Below the pieces are notes generated by a model. It was not told the DNA's origin. It was given only the letters and a program-made list of their open reading frames with translations, and ran no database searches. This document shows positions 39,309 through 51,733 of a stretch of 64,000 nt of DNA, piece after piece. The position numbers were made by a program, and so were the translations under genes. The stretch's first letter is position 1. Each line of letters starts with the position of its first letter. Origin of the DNA: Tigriopus japonicus (taxonomy: Eukaryota > Arthropoda > Copepoda > Harpacticoida > Harpacticidae); the NCBI GenBank assembly GCA_010645155.1, contig JAAGOF010000071.1:617106-681105 (forward strand), read 5' to 3'.

Positions 39309-42127
39309 AGAGTCTAAGCAGTGTGGCTTGGCCACACCAGGAACCTCTCACCACAGGACGCGAACTTCAGCTGACGCGAAGCCCAATGAGGCCCTTGAAA
39401 CGGTGCGGCTCTGCACTGAATTTGAACGAAATTGCCGAAAGACGATAGAAAAAGGTGTTGGATAGCAAACATCACTTCAGAACATTGTTGCAGCATGAGA
39501 TAGCGCTCCTTTTCCTGCCGTTTATTTGATCATGATGCTTACTGTTCTCAGGAATTAGTCAAAACTGAGCTACTTCAGACCAATGTCTCGCACAAAACTA
39601 AGAATGGATCGCAATTAAACACATGTATAACCTGAATATAATAATACCAACTTCAGACAACGGGTTCAATTATACTCTGATCAAGTTACATGAAAATTAG
39701 GCGTCTTTTTGGTAAACTGTGGCCATGTTATTAACAATGAAACTCACAGCCACAGTATAAACACTCTTCTCCATAAAAAAAATATTATTTTTAGTCAGTA
39801 CTTTATCGTCTGAAATGCCTGAAATCCAGTAGATGCCAAATATCAACATTTTGACAGGCCAAACTGAGAGGAAGCACAATATTGAACAAATTATTCATCA
39901 ACTTATGGTTGAGTTGTTGATGATTCCCTCTGAATGATTATTCATGCAGAATGGAGTAAAGAACAGATCACCTTCATGGAGCACTATATTCTTCACTTTG
40001 ATGGTGTTGTTAGGTTCTTATAATCTGAAACCATTAGTATTTCAGGATGAGTTGAATAGGGTTGATAATGAATGGTGAACGTGATTTACCCAAGAATGGG
40101 TTGCATTTAATTATCTCTAAGAGACAGATACACAAACTAGAATGATGTCTAGACAATTCATTCACTGATTTGTTATGAAATATTGAATATTGAGTCCATA
40201 ACACTTGCCTTTCGTTCAGTCCATAGGGCCTCATTGGGCTGTCAAAAACAACAACAAACAGCTGTCTTCGCATCCTCTTCTGTAAGTATTGGGTCCTTTA
40301 AGGAGCAGCTGACTGGGAGGTCACAGTACATAAGACTGGGAGGTCACCTTAGTAATCCAGCTCCAGAAATTGTTCCCTGACGCAAACATGTAACCCATTT
40401 TCGAGCTTCTAAAGGTATATTGGACACATTAGAACAGAAATTTTGTGCATCAAAGCTCAAAGGTTGCACGTGATTTCCATTTCACTGGTTGCGCTTGAAG
40501 GACTCAATATCCATGGCCACACTTCCAGTGAGGGAGACTCCCAGCCCTACGAGGGACTCTTGCGGCGCAACTCTGAAGTTGAAACCAAAAAACGAGTTTT
40601 GTGCGCATGCACAAGCAAGCCCACTGGGCTCAAATCGACTAAGTCTATCTCGGTTCCAAATTTGAAAGTAATCATCAATAGATGGCGGTGTTGACCATCA
40701 AAGACGCTTCTGGTTGGAATTTGCTTTTCTACCGGGATAAATGTCAACTAACATGAGAATCAGCGTTTCCTAATGAATCATTGATGTTGCCATATTGGTG
40801 CCATGAGAAATAGGTTCGACGTTGCATTTTCACATAAAATCTTAGGTATGGGGGAAGTTCATTGAATTTGTAAATGGTGCGTCAACATCATCATTTTCTT
40901 GGTAGTTAATTTGTCCAAGTTGCTAAACTGTTTTTTGAACTGCAACGCTGTCCATGGAGCAAACGAAGAATGAAGGGGAAGTCTTCAGTGCGGCCACTTG
41001 ACAGGAATGTTGAACAAATTTCCGGGATTGAACATTATGGATTGAGACAAAAAAAAACAGCCATTAGTAAAGACTTCAAATAATATATTGCTTTTCAACA
41101 CAAAGGAGTATGTTCTTTTCTTTTGAAAAGATACAGCTAGCTCAATATGATATGTGTCTTTTTCAAAGCGAATTATTAACTTCGCACTTTAGTCACAATA
41201 CATGCAAGATCACAATATCTCAAATTCATAGATATTGACAGATACGACATACTACCATGTCTTAAAATACAACTTCTTGTTCAAGACGTAAAAAATGTAG
41301 GGAAAATTGTTAGATTTCAACTCTTGTTGGCCGTTTTTAACAGTAAGAAAAAACTACAAAAAGCAATTTTTCCATGTTTTAAATACACTGCCAATTACGT
41401 AAGGTCCAAAACTATGATCATATTAATGTTTTTAGGCTTTTTAATATTAGCTCTTGTTTACCTCTTTTTCTACAAAAAAATAGCTCTTTTAGCTCGAAAA
41501 TTTGCCCCTAAACTGAGGTATTTAGCTCTTTTTGATTTTAAACAGTTGGACACGCTGAACATACCTGTCTTCAGTTCAAATTTCTTCTATGCCAAAAAAT
41601 AAAGCCTTAATATTTAGCCAGAAATAACTGAATGTGCTGAGTTGTAGCTGAATTACAAAGAATGATTACCAGAATGACAAAAGGCATCTTTAAATTCAAT
41701 ATTACTATTTTTTATACGGTTGGGGAATATTTTTTTTTATTTTTTGGCCTTTTTGGAGTAAATTAAATTAATTTTTTTTGTGAAAATCAGTAAATTTTTC
41801 TACGCACTCTAGTGATGAGGGATGGATTTGCAAGCGGAGTCGATGGTATCCTTTTATTCACAATATTCTTTTGATTCCATACCCATCCATTTGTTCGTTG
41901 TATCTGGGGGTGGTGGTGTTGAAGGAAGGCTCATTCATTTGTCTGATTGACGCACTTTTTGATGTTCCGAGCACGTTGGAAGATGATCAAATCGTTCTTC
42001 TCATTGTTTTCTTCAAGAGTTCCCGCTTAAATTTGAACTGAATTCAGTAAGACTTGAAAATCTTTGAGAAATCGACTTTCAATGCAATTTTGAACAAGTC
42101 CGAATTTGGCACTTGAATAAAAAATGG
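39309..42127. other. Intergenic DNA, no gene recognised
   Basis: About 2.8 kb, A+T-rich, with only short ORFs and no repeats with clear ends. Confidence 0.5.
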
Positions 42128-42135
42128 GCTAGAAG

Positions 42136-43290
42136 TAGTGATGGGGGGCAAACAAGAGATTGGGCAAGCTGTACTGGCACAGTGCTTGGGCTTGCTGAAG
42201 CTTGGCATAGCTTGGGTGCTTGTACAAGTACTTTTCCCAGCTAACAGGTTTGCCAAATTTGCTATGAACGAAGAATAAACTTGCCATCCGAATTTCACTA
42301 AACCAGGCTGATTCAGCTAAATAGGGCCCATACCTTTGAAAGGATGTATTTTTAAGAAAATTACACACTTCAATTCTCTCACATGGGGAAATGCAAAATA
42401 TTTCGAGAATACTAAAAAAGATTTGGCATTTTACTTTTTCATGCCGGCAACTCTGAGTAAACGAGATTGTTCTGGAAGTGTGACTTCTAAATCTCGGTCT
42501 TGATTAGCCTCAAAAGTGCATTCATGTGTGGCCTAGAACCGAAACAAAAAAAAACATGGTTTTGCAATGCTATCCAAATTGAAATATTTTTTTGTATCAC
42601 TTCCACAATTTATTGCTAAATTATTAAGGTCAAAAGATCATCGAAAATGCAACTTGACATTTTTTCTTCTAAGTCACACTGCAAGTATCTTAACTCTTCA
42701 AAGAGCAAATGCCGGCAACTGCATCTTCCAATGTTCCTTGAGCTTGCCAAGTGTATTGGTGCATTGCCCAAGTAATGCTTGTCAACAGCTTGTTCTTGGG
42801 TGTCTGTGATGACTCATTACTTGCCCAAGTCACTACTGATGGGAAACAAGCTGCAGCTTGAAGAGGAGTTTGGATCAAGCAACAGTTTTCAGCTGTGCTT
42901 GAGAGCTTGCAAGCATTTCAAGCACCTTCACCCGATGTCAGGTTTGCCAGTTAAAATTCAATTTGTTGGCCACCGGAAAAGGAGTAAATTGTTTGCACTC
43001 AAGTTTAACAAAGCATGCTTCATATAGCCCCTAAGAAGGTAAATATCTTGAAAAATATATGCAAAAAATTGGCAATTTCTGCAACAGCATGGGAGAATCT
43101 GCTTCTATTTTTAGATCAGGCAAAAAGGACAACAAATAGCTTGGCAACCCTGCTATTAACCACAGGTCCTTTGAGTTGTGGCTTGAATGCTTGGTTTGGC
43201 TTGAGGCAGCTGAAATGGGAACAAGCCCAGCTTGAAAAATTGAAGTGCTTGATAGCTTGGGAAATCCCATCAGTACAATTCACATCACTA
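42136..43290. mobile_element. 1.16 kb non-autonomous hAT element with perfect 8 bp target duplication
   Basis: gctagaag occurs at 42128-42135 and again at 43291-43298, directly outside ends that start tagtgatggggggc (left) and tagtgatgtgaattg (right end, other strand). The interior carries many agcttgggcaagc-like short repeats on both strands and several small ORFs (42044-42368 -, 43031-43270 -), none resembling a transposase. Its TIR belongs to the same TAGTGATG family as the element at 39004-39300. Confidence 0.88.
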
Positions 43291-44214
43291 GCTAGAAGTT
43301 TAACTGTTTAAGTTCGGAATAACAACAAAGGCCCAGTGTTTCTACACAAACAGTTTTTATGGTCAGACAGCTTTTCTCAACGCAGAATGCAGCATATATG
43401 TGTAACTTTGGGTTATTTCACCCTGGCTGAAATGGGTGCACTGAGCCACAGCCTCTAATCTAACGAGCAAAAGTGCAACACAAAGGTGCACTCATGTCCC
43501 TAGAGTATACTTAAAAATATCTCTGCCGGAAGAGTATACTTATCTTGAGGTTTGTTCAATAATTCCGCATGTTACGACCAAACTAAAATTAGAGTATACT
43601 CAAGCACAACTATAATATACTAAACATCACGAATTATATGCGTTAACATGCAACCCTGTGTCTCAATTTCCTGGGTATTTTGAATTTGCCGGCATGCCAA
43701 GTCAAACAGTTTTTCCGACACACGAATTTTTTCGACTGGCGGCAGAAAACGGAATCCTTTAGTTGCGTGAGTAATTTTACTAATGTTGCGTTTGGTTAAA
43801 AGTTGCGTCCGTTCGAATCATTAAAAAAAGTAATCGAGTAAAACAGTTTGTTCGAAAACTGAATGGGTTCCCAATTTATATATAATTGATGTTGATTTTC
43901 ATTCTTGTGCTGACTAACTTCAATCAATCACAATCATCAATTGCGATCTAGATCATCATAAATCAATAATCGCGCCGCCCAAATTGAAGGTGGCAAAATT
44001 CAAATCAAGTATTCAATTGATAGAGAGAACCTGGAACAACAGTCTGATCTATTCAACCATAGGCATATTTACCGTTCATTATCGTTCTTGCAAGTGGTTC
44101 CCAAGAAAAAGACAACCAAAATAAAGAGGAAGGAAAAAACAAAAATGACATTTATCTTAACTTTTGCCTATGGCCACTATTTCTTAGGGAGTTTTAGGGA
44201 CCTTTGCCAGTTTT

Positions 44215-45800
44215 AAATTGAACAAGCAAGTCCAGGCTGTCCAGCAACATTTTCTATTGTTCAATACCAATTCAGATATTGGTCAAAACCAATTAAGAGA
44301 TTGCTGAAGACCAATCAAGAGATTGTTTAAGACCAATTCAAGTATTGTTTAAAATGTATTTGGAGGCTGTTCAAGACCGAGCTGAATATTCTTAAACATT
44401 GATCTGGAACTAATAACTCAAGACTTGGCGGTTAGAATATCTGAAAATTTGTGCATTTCTGGATTAGCTTTGAACAACTTGCGAATCTGGAACTTGTTCC
44501 AGATAATTTTTCAAGATTGATTCAGAAGACCGATTCCAATATCATTCAAAACCAATTTTAATATTTTAAGACCAAAATTCCGGTATTATCCAAAACTAAT
44601 TTACGTACTGTCTAAGACCGATTCCAATATTATTCACACCCATTTTAGATATTGCCCAAGACTTCGTCAGGAAATACTTTGATAACTTTTTAATTATTCT
44701 TGCGCAAGCTTTGGATGGGACTTGGAGAATCTTCAAACCCTTGGGCAGTTTTCAGATCGGTTTTTACCAACTTTCAAATCTGGAACTTGTTCAAGAACCA
44801 TTTGAAAGTTGGTCTTTGTTAATTCAGATGTTATTCAAGATTGATTCTGATATTATTAAAAACCAATTGGGATTTCGTACATGACCAATCCCGATAATAT
44901 TGTCTAAAAGTCTAATTTATCTTTAAATCCGTCTTGGACAGTCTCCGAATTGGACTCACAAAAGTTCCACTTTCGAACAATAACCGGATCAATCTTAGAC
45001 GATTTTTGTACCGATTTTGAATGACATCCAAATCAATTTTGAAAAATATTCGAATCAGTCTTCTTGGATCATGCTACTGAATAATTTGTTTTAAGTTTAG
45101 ATGGAAATTACCAAACACTTAAACATTTGTTTCTTATCAAGGGAACCAATTGGAGCAGCTTATAATTTGGTACATTTAAAACATCACTTATACAATCTGT
45201 TTTAAAAGAGTGTATGAGGTTAGCTCATATCATTTTGGACTGTTGAGACGAAACATACCAAAACTTATTTTTTAGAAAATAAAAAAATAACATTTGCTTG
45301 GGAATTTAAGTTTTCACATACCACGAGCGTTGGGTAAATGATAGACAAGTTCATCTAAAATATGCCAGCAGCGGATTATCATATTCTAAATCATATTCAA
45401 TTCAACAGTTTTTGAGTTAATTCTAAAATTGAATAGACTAAGTTTCCAAAAGAAATAGTTTTTTTAAGTATATAACTTTTCATCTAGACTTGAGTTAGTT
45501 TCATTTCAAAGTTGTTCCTCTTAGTTTTCTGGGTCAGAAAAGTTTCATATGCATAGTTTTGGGACATTTCATAAAAGATTTAAACATTTTTTTCAGTACA
45601 ACGGGATGATAACGAACTAATCTTTAGATATTCGGATCGGTCATGGCCAATAATTGAACGGCCTTGGAGAATCTCCGAACCGGTCTTGAACAATAATCAA
45701 ATCGGTCTTGGACATTATTTGAATTGTTCTTGGACGACATTCAAATCAATTATAGGCAAAATCCGAATCAGTTTTGGACTTTCCAAAAACTTTGGAATTA
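44215..45800. repeat. Degenerate iterated repeat with inverted arms (AAGACCGATTCCAATATTATT-like)
   Basis: From about 44215 to 45060 a unit of roughly 25-30 bp like agaccgattccaatattatt recurs in one orientation; near 45650-45790 it reappears inverted, as ggtcttggacattatttgaa. Unit copies are diverged. The pattern resembles the ends of a large fold-back element or an old satellite split by insertion. No coding capacity. Confidence 0.55.
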
Positions 45801-46624
45801 AGAATTTAATCAAAAATGATTCCAAAAAGTTTTTAAGTGTCATCCACACATTGTCCATGACTGATCTTGTTAACTGATAAAATCCAAAAACATTTTACCA
45901 GCAATTTACCGGAGGAAACGATTGTAAGTTACTCAAACTTTAGTTGGTCGATCTTAACTAGTAATTAACTTTGAAAAGGAGAAGGGGGTTGGGAGCATGA
46001 ATTAAGTAATGGGTGTTGAGCAGTCTCATAAAATTTCAAAGCAAACCCATCCATTAACTAACAAAATTAAAGTGAAATTTGATCAAACTCCCTTGTGCAA
46101 CCTAGAAACAAAAGTTTGATATGCTATTTACTGAGAAATAATCAAAAAGAATAAGTTGGTTTAGGAAATGAATAAGCCCGATTCAGTTAAGTTTTTAGGT
46201 GAGAGTTTGAAACAACGCGAGATTCATTGATCATACCTAAGGTATATTGATAGAGTTTCTAAATATTTGATACATGAATAATATTAAATGGTTTATAACA
46301 TACCCCCAGCCTTTTCGTGCACGAGAGATATTGTCAGAGAACTGGATTCGGCTGATGGCTATGTTAGAGTCTGGTCAGTAGGTCGATCTCATTAGATTGT
46401 GCTAATTGGAGGTTGTCGGTAGAATTATCAGAAATGAAAGGTTTCGAGTTCACATTGTATCAGAGTTTTAGCAATTTTCCATCTTCAGGGTTCGTACTTG
46501 CCAACATCCAGGTTGTAAATCACGTGTTGTAAGCAAATTGACTTCTCATCACTTGGGCCCAGAAATTTTGAATTCGATCTGATATCTGATCTGATATCAA
46601 ATGGTTGGCTTGCAAACTACGTGG

Positions 46625-46770
46625 GTTTGGTAGATGGACCTGTGATTCGTTAAATTGCACTTTGGATTTTTGGATTTATGCCAAAAATCGAAATAAAGAT
46701 TTATCTTTTGTGAACAGGTGTTATTACACGTATATAAATTTTGTTGTTATACAAATTTGAACTTGTAAAT
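46625..46770 (-). repeat. Solitary diverged arm of the 56747-57325 MITE family
   Basis: The segment with cgaaataaagatttatctt and the preceding ggtagatggacctgtgattcg matches, with divergence, the terminal arms at 56747-56890 and 57178-57325 (tagaggtagactgggcctgt, agatttatctctt). The partner arm is not seen. Confidence 0.5.
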
Positions 46771-46996
46771 ATTTTGACGTTCAACAATACCCTGTTTTAG
46801 TGAGAGCATTTATTAACAATGTTCTGTGTTTAAAACGGCATCCAAAGTAAAAGAGTTTGGGTCTAATGTATTTGCACTCAAATTGGTCTTCCAATACCCC
46901 GCATTTGATGTTGGAAAATGACATATCTATTAGGTTTTATCTTGTGAATTAAATTCTAATAATCCGAAAAATCTAATAATAAAAAATAAAGAATCC

Positions 46997-47156
46997 GAAA
47001 ATTTCCTCCTCAATCCGAACGAATCCGAATCCGAAAATTTTCGGATTCGGATTCGTTCGGATTGAGGGGGAAATTTTCAGGTTCGTTCGGATTGAGGAGG
47101 AAATTTTCGGATTCGTTCGGATTGAGGAGGAAATTTTCGGATTCGTTCGGATTTAT
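46997..47156. repeat. Near-perfect 82 bp palindrome followed by 30 bp tandem repeats
   Basis: 41 bp arms at 46997-47037 and 47038-47078 are inverse copies with one mismatch and no spacer. The right arm then continues as about 3.5 direct copies of a 30 bp unit (attcgttcggattgaggagg...) at steps 47051, 47081, 47111 and 47141. No ORF. Confidence 0.9.
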
Positions 47157-47713
47157 CTAAAGCTGTCGGATTCGTAATCGGATTCAGATTCTGAAATTTC
47201 ATTTCGGATTGGATTGGGACTTGTCTGATCCGATGCACACCTCTACTTGAAATCATTCAAGACGTCTGTTTATCTATAGTAAACTTTACGTTACTATTAC
47301 TGTTGACTTGCAAACGACATGTGAAGAAATAGTGTATGCAAAGGGCATTTTATTAAAGTCAAATATCAGCAATTTTCGTTCGAACTTGGTGAGTAATCCA
47401 CAAACCAAGCACCTAAAGTTAGTGAAGATTATCGTTCAACAAAACGTAGCTTTATAACAAATATCCCGAACTCCAGACAAAATACCATTTAGGACAATTG
47501 GTGCTAACAATTTTGCCCCCAAAACACCGAAAATACGCTTAGATCAAAAGCGTAGTGAGGGCAATTGAAAGCGATAAAATGACAGTATGCGAAAAATATC
47601 GATCTGTATTAACGAAAACAAAGATATTGGACTCAAAAGCTGCAAATAGCTTTGAGACTTTGAACCCACAACGATTCGGTGAAAAATTGCGGAATGTCGT
47701 AGCCCAGGAACTT

Positions 47714-47843
47714 TTCCCTAACGGCAGTAGTTGGTGTAGTGGTTAAAACAATTCTTGGCAATAGCCCCTGGTAAAGCCGTTAGGGAATCTTTTGTAACTC
47801 GTTGGTAGGTTTGACTTTCGGTTTCTAGTCCTCGAGTCAAAAT
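47714..47843 (+). repeat. tRNA-like / SINE-like segment with terminal stem
   Basis: A perfect 12 bp inverted repeat (ttccctaacggc at 47714-47725, gccgttagggaa at 47776-47787) encloses a tRNA D-arm-like A-box (ttggtgtagtggtta). A B-box-like cggtttctagtcc follows at about 47829-47841, further away than in a true tRNA. No full cloverleaf can be drawn, so this is at best a tRNA-derived SINE or pseudo-tRNA. Confidence 0.35.
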
Positions 47844-47848
47844 GGACT

Positions 47849-47854
47849 TTTATT
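47849..47854 (-). promoter_or_regulatory. Candidate poly(A) signal of the downstream protease-ankyrin gene
   Basis: AATAAA on the - strand, about 117 bp past the stop codon at 47971. Confidence 0.4.
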
Positions 47855-47970
47855 CTGGGATCTCCTTGCAGGGTTTTAGGATCATTGGAGACTTGAGAAA
47901 CCACGCCAATGGTGATTGGTCCTAGCCTTTGTCTTGGAGTTGCGAAGCATCCATTTTAGGATCCCTCCGT

Positions 47971-50314
47971 TCAAGGGGAATCAAAACATGCCCAACAAAC
48001 AACCAGCACAAAAATTAAAAATAAGAAGCAAAAAGCTCCTCCAAGTACGTCGTAATAAGGTGGCGAATTTCGAGTCAGTGGCGAATGCAAATTGGAAAGC
48101 GTATTTTGAATGGATGGTGAGTTTAGAGCACTTGACGAATATTGAATAGGGGCCAAATATTGATGGTCGATGTTCGCTCCCCTTTTGATCAAGAGTTCCA
48201 CCATTTCCGAGGACTTCTGATTCATGGCAATGCTGAAGCAAGTGGGCCCGCCAGAAGTTATATGGTTGATGTCTGCCCCTTCATCCAACAAATATTCCAC
48301 TAATTTAATTCTTCCATATTCACAAGCAATGGTCAAAGCAGTATCGCCTCCAGGATCTTGATAAGTCAAGTTGGCACCAGCCTTCAAGAGTGCTCGAGCG
48401 ATGTCCACGTTCCCAGTTTTAGCCACCCGACTTAATGGAGCATGTCCCCCACATGGAAAACATTGGGGATGAGCATTGACATCAGAACCATTCCGAATGA
48501 GATGCTTAACGAGGCCAAGATCCTCATTGTCACAAGCTATCATTAGTGGACTAAGGCTGCTCGCAGGTTTAAAGAAGTTTGGCGAAAAATCTTCAATGGT
48601 ATTGCGAGTTAGACTCAAGTTCTCACTATCCACTCCGTCAAATAAGCCTTCTTGAACGGCAGAGAACAATTTAGCTACAATTACAAAAGAAGGTGAAAGG
48701 ACAGAGTAAGATTTATTGAGTTATTGTTGCTCGTTTGCGATTAAAAGACTTACTTGCAATGGTGATGTTTTTTATAAACTCCATAATTTCGGGATCCTCA
48801 ATCCTTGTATAGATTCCAGGATACTTGCTGTCCCCACAATTCCCCACCCCTCCTTGAACAATTCCAACTTGAACATAACGATCATGTGGGGGCGTTGTTA
48901 GAAAACGAATGATTGGACCACCTGAATCTCCTTGGCAAGATCCAAAATATCCCAGTTCATAGCCTGTTTATCCAAAAAGGCAAAATGGTGCGCAATGTCG
49001 CTCATATAAATTTAATAGAGTCACAATTGCGACATTTACGTTGAAATATTCATTATGAATTACTTACCGGCGCACATGAGATGGTCTTGGAAAAGTTCGG
49101 GAATACATATATCAGCCCGAAATTGAAGAGTAGAGTCTAGATTTACGTGGGTTCTATTGCAATACCTGAAATGGAAAGGGCGTGGTAAAATCGATAGTTT
49201 AAAAAGCGAAATCTAACATTTGATAAAAAGAAGGGGAACAAATTACCAGCCATCTTTTTGAGCTTAAAATATGCAATGTGGTGGAAGTTACAAGAACTGA
49301 GGGGTCCAAAGTTTCATGCGTTTTTTTTTTGTAAAATCTGAAACAAAGGAACAAAACCCTTCATAACATGGCAAGCAAGTGCTTTCATTTCTTGATAATA
49401 ATTAAAGCCGGGAAAGAAATGTTTTTTTGGTTGGCTTGTTTCTTACCATTTTGAAGTTACTTACTCGTTGGAGAAAATTTTGACTGGGGTTTGTTTGAGC
49501 ACGCTATCCTTTCTTCCTCCAAACGACGTTTGCAGTCCCCAACCTAAAGACAAATTGAGATTGCACACAAAGACAGTATGGATAAGAATCAAAGTTCAAC
49601 TAATTTTACCTAGGAGAGTGACTTGATGTCCTTCATATTTGTCCACCTGCGAAGATGGAGCTTCAGGAAGGCAAATGGGAGTGTGGAAAATTGTAAATGG
49701 TACCTCTTCATCCAATTCCCAAATTGCCACATCGTAATAGGCGCTCAAATTGTAAACAAATTTTGGATGGACGTACTTGTTCTTGATTTTCCGCGTAACC
49801 ACATTTGCATCGTCGAAATCATCATCTAAATTTCTATCCCCCAATCGTATCACCCAACTATGAATAGATGACATGTTCAAGGATCATTCATTTTTGAAAA
49901 AAAACAAGATTTTCCAATGGATTGATAGTCTTACTTGTCGTTGTAAGCACAATGGGCAGCTGTGAGAACGTGTTTGGAACTGATGAGCGTGCCTCCACAT
50001 TGATGCTTCCACGAACCACTCTGTCCCACTTGTCCAGCCGAGACCATCCACGGCCAAGATCCAGGAGGGCCTGTGTCGCCATTTGAGTTAGAAACCACCC
50101 GAGGGCCAGAAAAATTCCGGGTCCGCAAATTTAAGCCACATTTCCCTTCTAATGCGGGAAATATGCTTTTACATTCAGCTCGGAAAAATACATGTACACT
50201 TATGTCAAAGGTTCTCAAATTACCAAAGGCATATCCTGCTGCGATATTCACAAAACAATTTGTTGAGAAGAAAATGTAGAAATATTTCACCAGGAGAGGA
50301 GTTGTTGCTGCCAT
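47971..50314 (-). CDS. Secreted serine protease (S1 fold) with C-terminal ankyrin repeats, copy A (short form)
   Basis: Seven exons: 50314-50224, 50148-49935, 49857-49610, 49543-49465, 49165-49068, 48963-48754, 48674-47971. All have GT-AG borders and join to 547 codons. It has an N-terminal signal-like segment and a free Cys (GKCGLNL) likely tethering to PICLP. A cleavage site PR/VVSN precedes the mature chain. The S1 triad is intact: His in TAAHC, Asp in YYDVAIWEL, Ser in [10 protein letters not shown]. Position 189 (chymotrypsin numbering) is Gly, so trypsin-like Arg/Lys preference is unlikely. Exon 7 gives about five ankyrin units ([33 protein letters not shown]). After [10 protein letters not shown] homology to copy B stops, and a Ser/Asn/Pro-rich stretch ends in a hydrophobic run (VLGGAFCFLFLIFVLVVCWA) next to the C-terminus, a possible membrane anchor. 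Substrate unknown. Confidence 0.9.
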
Positions 50315-51725
50315 GTTCAAAAGGCATTTGCGCTTACCACGGAGCTCGAAAAATCCAAAGGTCTCCGGTTGACCCCTTGATGTCAGTCAAGTCAAGCCAT
50401 TATTTACCTGCGGGGATTCACCGTGCTTTACCATGGCTTGAAACCACACAAACCTAGTGATCTGTGCTGGAAACTTACCTTGAAAACCGAGGCATCTTCA
50501 ATTTTCAAGAGACACTAGGAGTACCTAGAGTCTCTAGGAGTACCCACAGATGCGTTGGTTGGTGGGTGGGAAGAAAGAATTATGATGGTGACTACAGAAG
50601 TTCTTTACTTGTGACTGATTACTGATCACTCGTCAGTGACTGATTACTAGAGAGAGGATTAAAAACTTTTTACCCAAAATAATTTATAAAGTTTTTGGGA
50701 CTGTTTTCGGCATGAAAATACCTTCGTTGGAATTTGAATTAGACCACAAAGATATCGTCACTTCTTTTCAAGGTGAAAGATCGAGTCCAAATAAGTTAGG
50801 CCTAAAAGTACATCAAGAAAAACATTTTTTTGGCCATTTCTAGCCAGAAAATAACTTTTTTTTGCCTTTTCTAACCAAAAAAATCTTTTGTGCCCATTCT
50901 GTTAACATAAACATTAAACAACATAATTTTTGCAACTTATTTGCCCGCTCTAAAACTTAAAATTTGTGAGTCTGGTTTTTATGCAAATTCTGAAATGTTT
51001 GTACTGTAGGTTTTGGGAAATTCACAAATTTTGGGGTTGTGCAAATAAATTCAATGCTTGGCAAAGACTTTCATAAGTCAGAACTATGTAAAATTTATCA
51101 AAAAAACTATCAAATATTGCGGGCATATAAATTCTTTGGATTTTGGGTTCTAGGGTCGGAGGGCTGAGTCTAGCCAAGCCAGCGAAGCCAGCCATCACAT
51201 CGTTCAAATATTTCCGATAGGCAATCTCTTGTCCAGTATTAGAATGGTTCCCCGTCTGTGGGTGTGGATTTAACGTCTAAAAGTTTTCTCGCAGTTTTGT
51301 GTTGTGTTGCAGCGCAAGGAAACTGCGCTAATCAAGTCTCCTCCCTCCCAAAGATGGAGATTTCGATGGAGATAGTTTGTATGTAAAGGCCTTAAACTTC
51401 ATACTTGAGTTTTTTTGCTTGTTTGTTTCATAACAACACTGCCATATTCGAAATTGCGGATCTCTCCACGGAGACAAAATCAAAGATCATGTGAGCCGCC
51501 AATCCCATTACCAAATACTGGCGGCCGATGAAGATGACCACATGAACATTAAGGCATTCAATGCCAAGAGAGAACGAGAATTGCTTCAACAGGAGAATCC
51601 GCACAATGCAATCTCATGCCTTTCAAAGCCTTTGGATGTTAAGTTGAGGATCCTTCTGAATTATTCATGGTTTTTTAGATGCATTTAACCGTACATTGCC
51701 ACTCTTAAAATCAAACAAAAAGAGG
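50315..51725. other. Intergenic DNA upstream of protease-ankyrin copy A
   Basis: It holds the likely promoter of copy A, short direct repeats (tctaggagtacc near 50515-50545), and ttttttgcc/ctaaccaaaa-type repeats near 50825-50890. No gene recognised. Confidence 0.5.
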
Positions 51726-51733
51726 GTGATGAG

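Larger units (their letters stand above)
43299..47700. other. A+T-rich repeat-derived DNA without genes
   Basis: No coding frame. It contains the degenerate inverted array at about 44215-45800, a solitary arm of a MITE at 46625-46770, and the palindrome and 30 bp tandem repeat at 46997-47156. Confidence 0.6.

Noticed and set aside
44215..47160. CRISPR-like array
   Set aside because: The repeats are degenerate or directly abutting, without unique spacers, and the DNA is eukaryotic.
50148..50224. Reading straight through the first intron of protease-ankyrin copy A
   Set aside because: The frame is open by chance, but GT-AG borders and the matching intron in copy B show that it is spliced.
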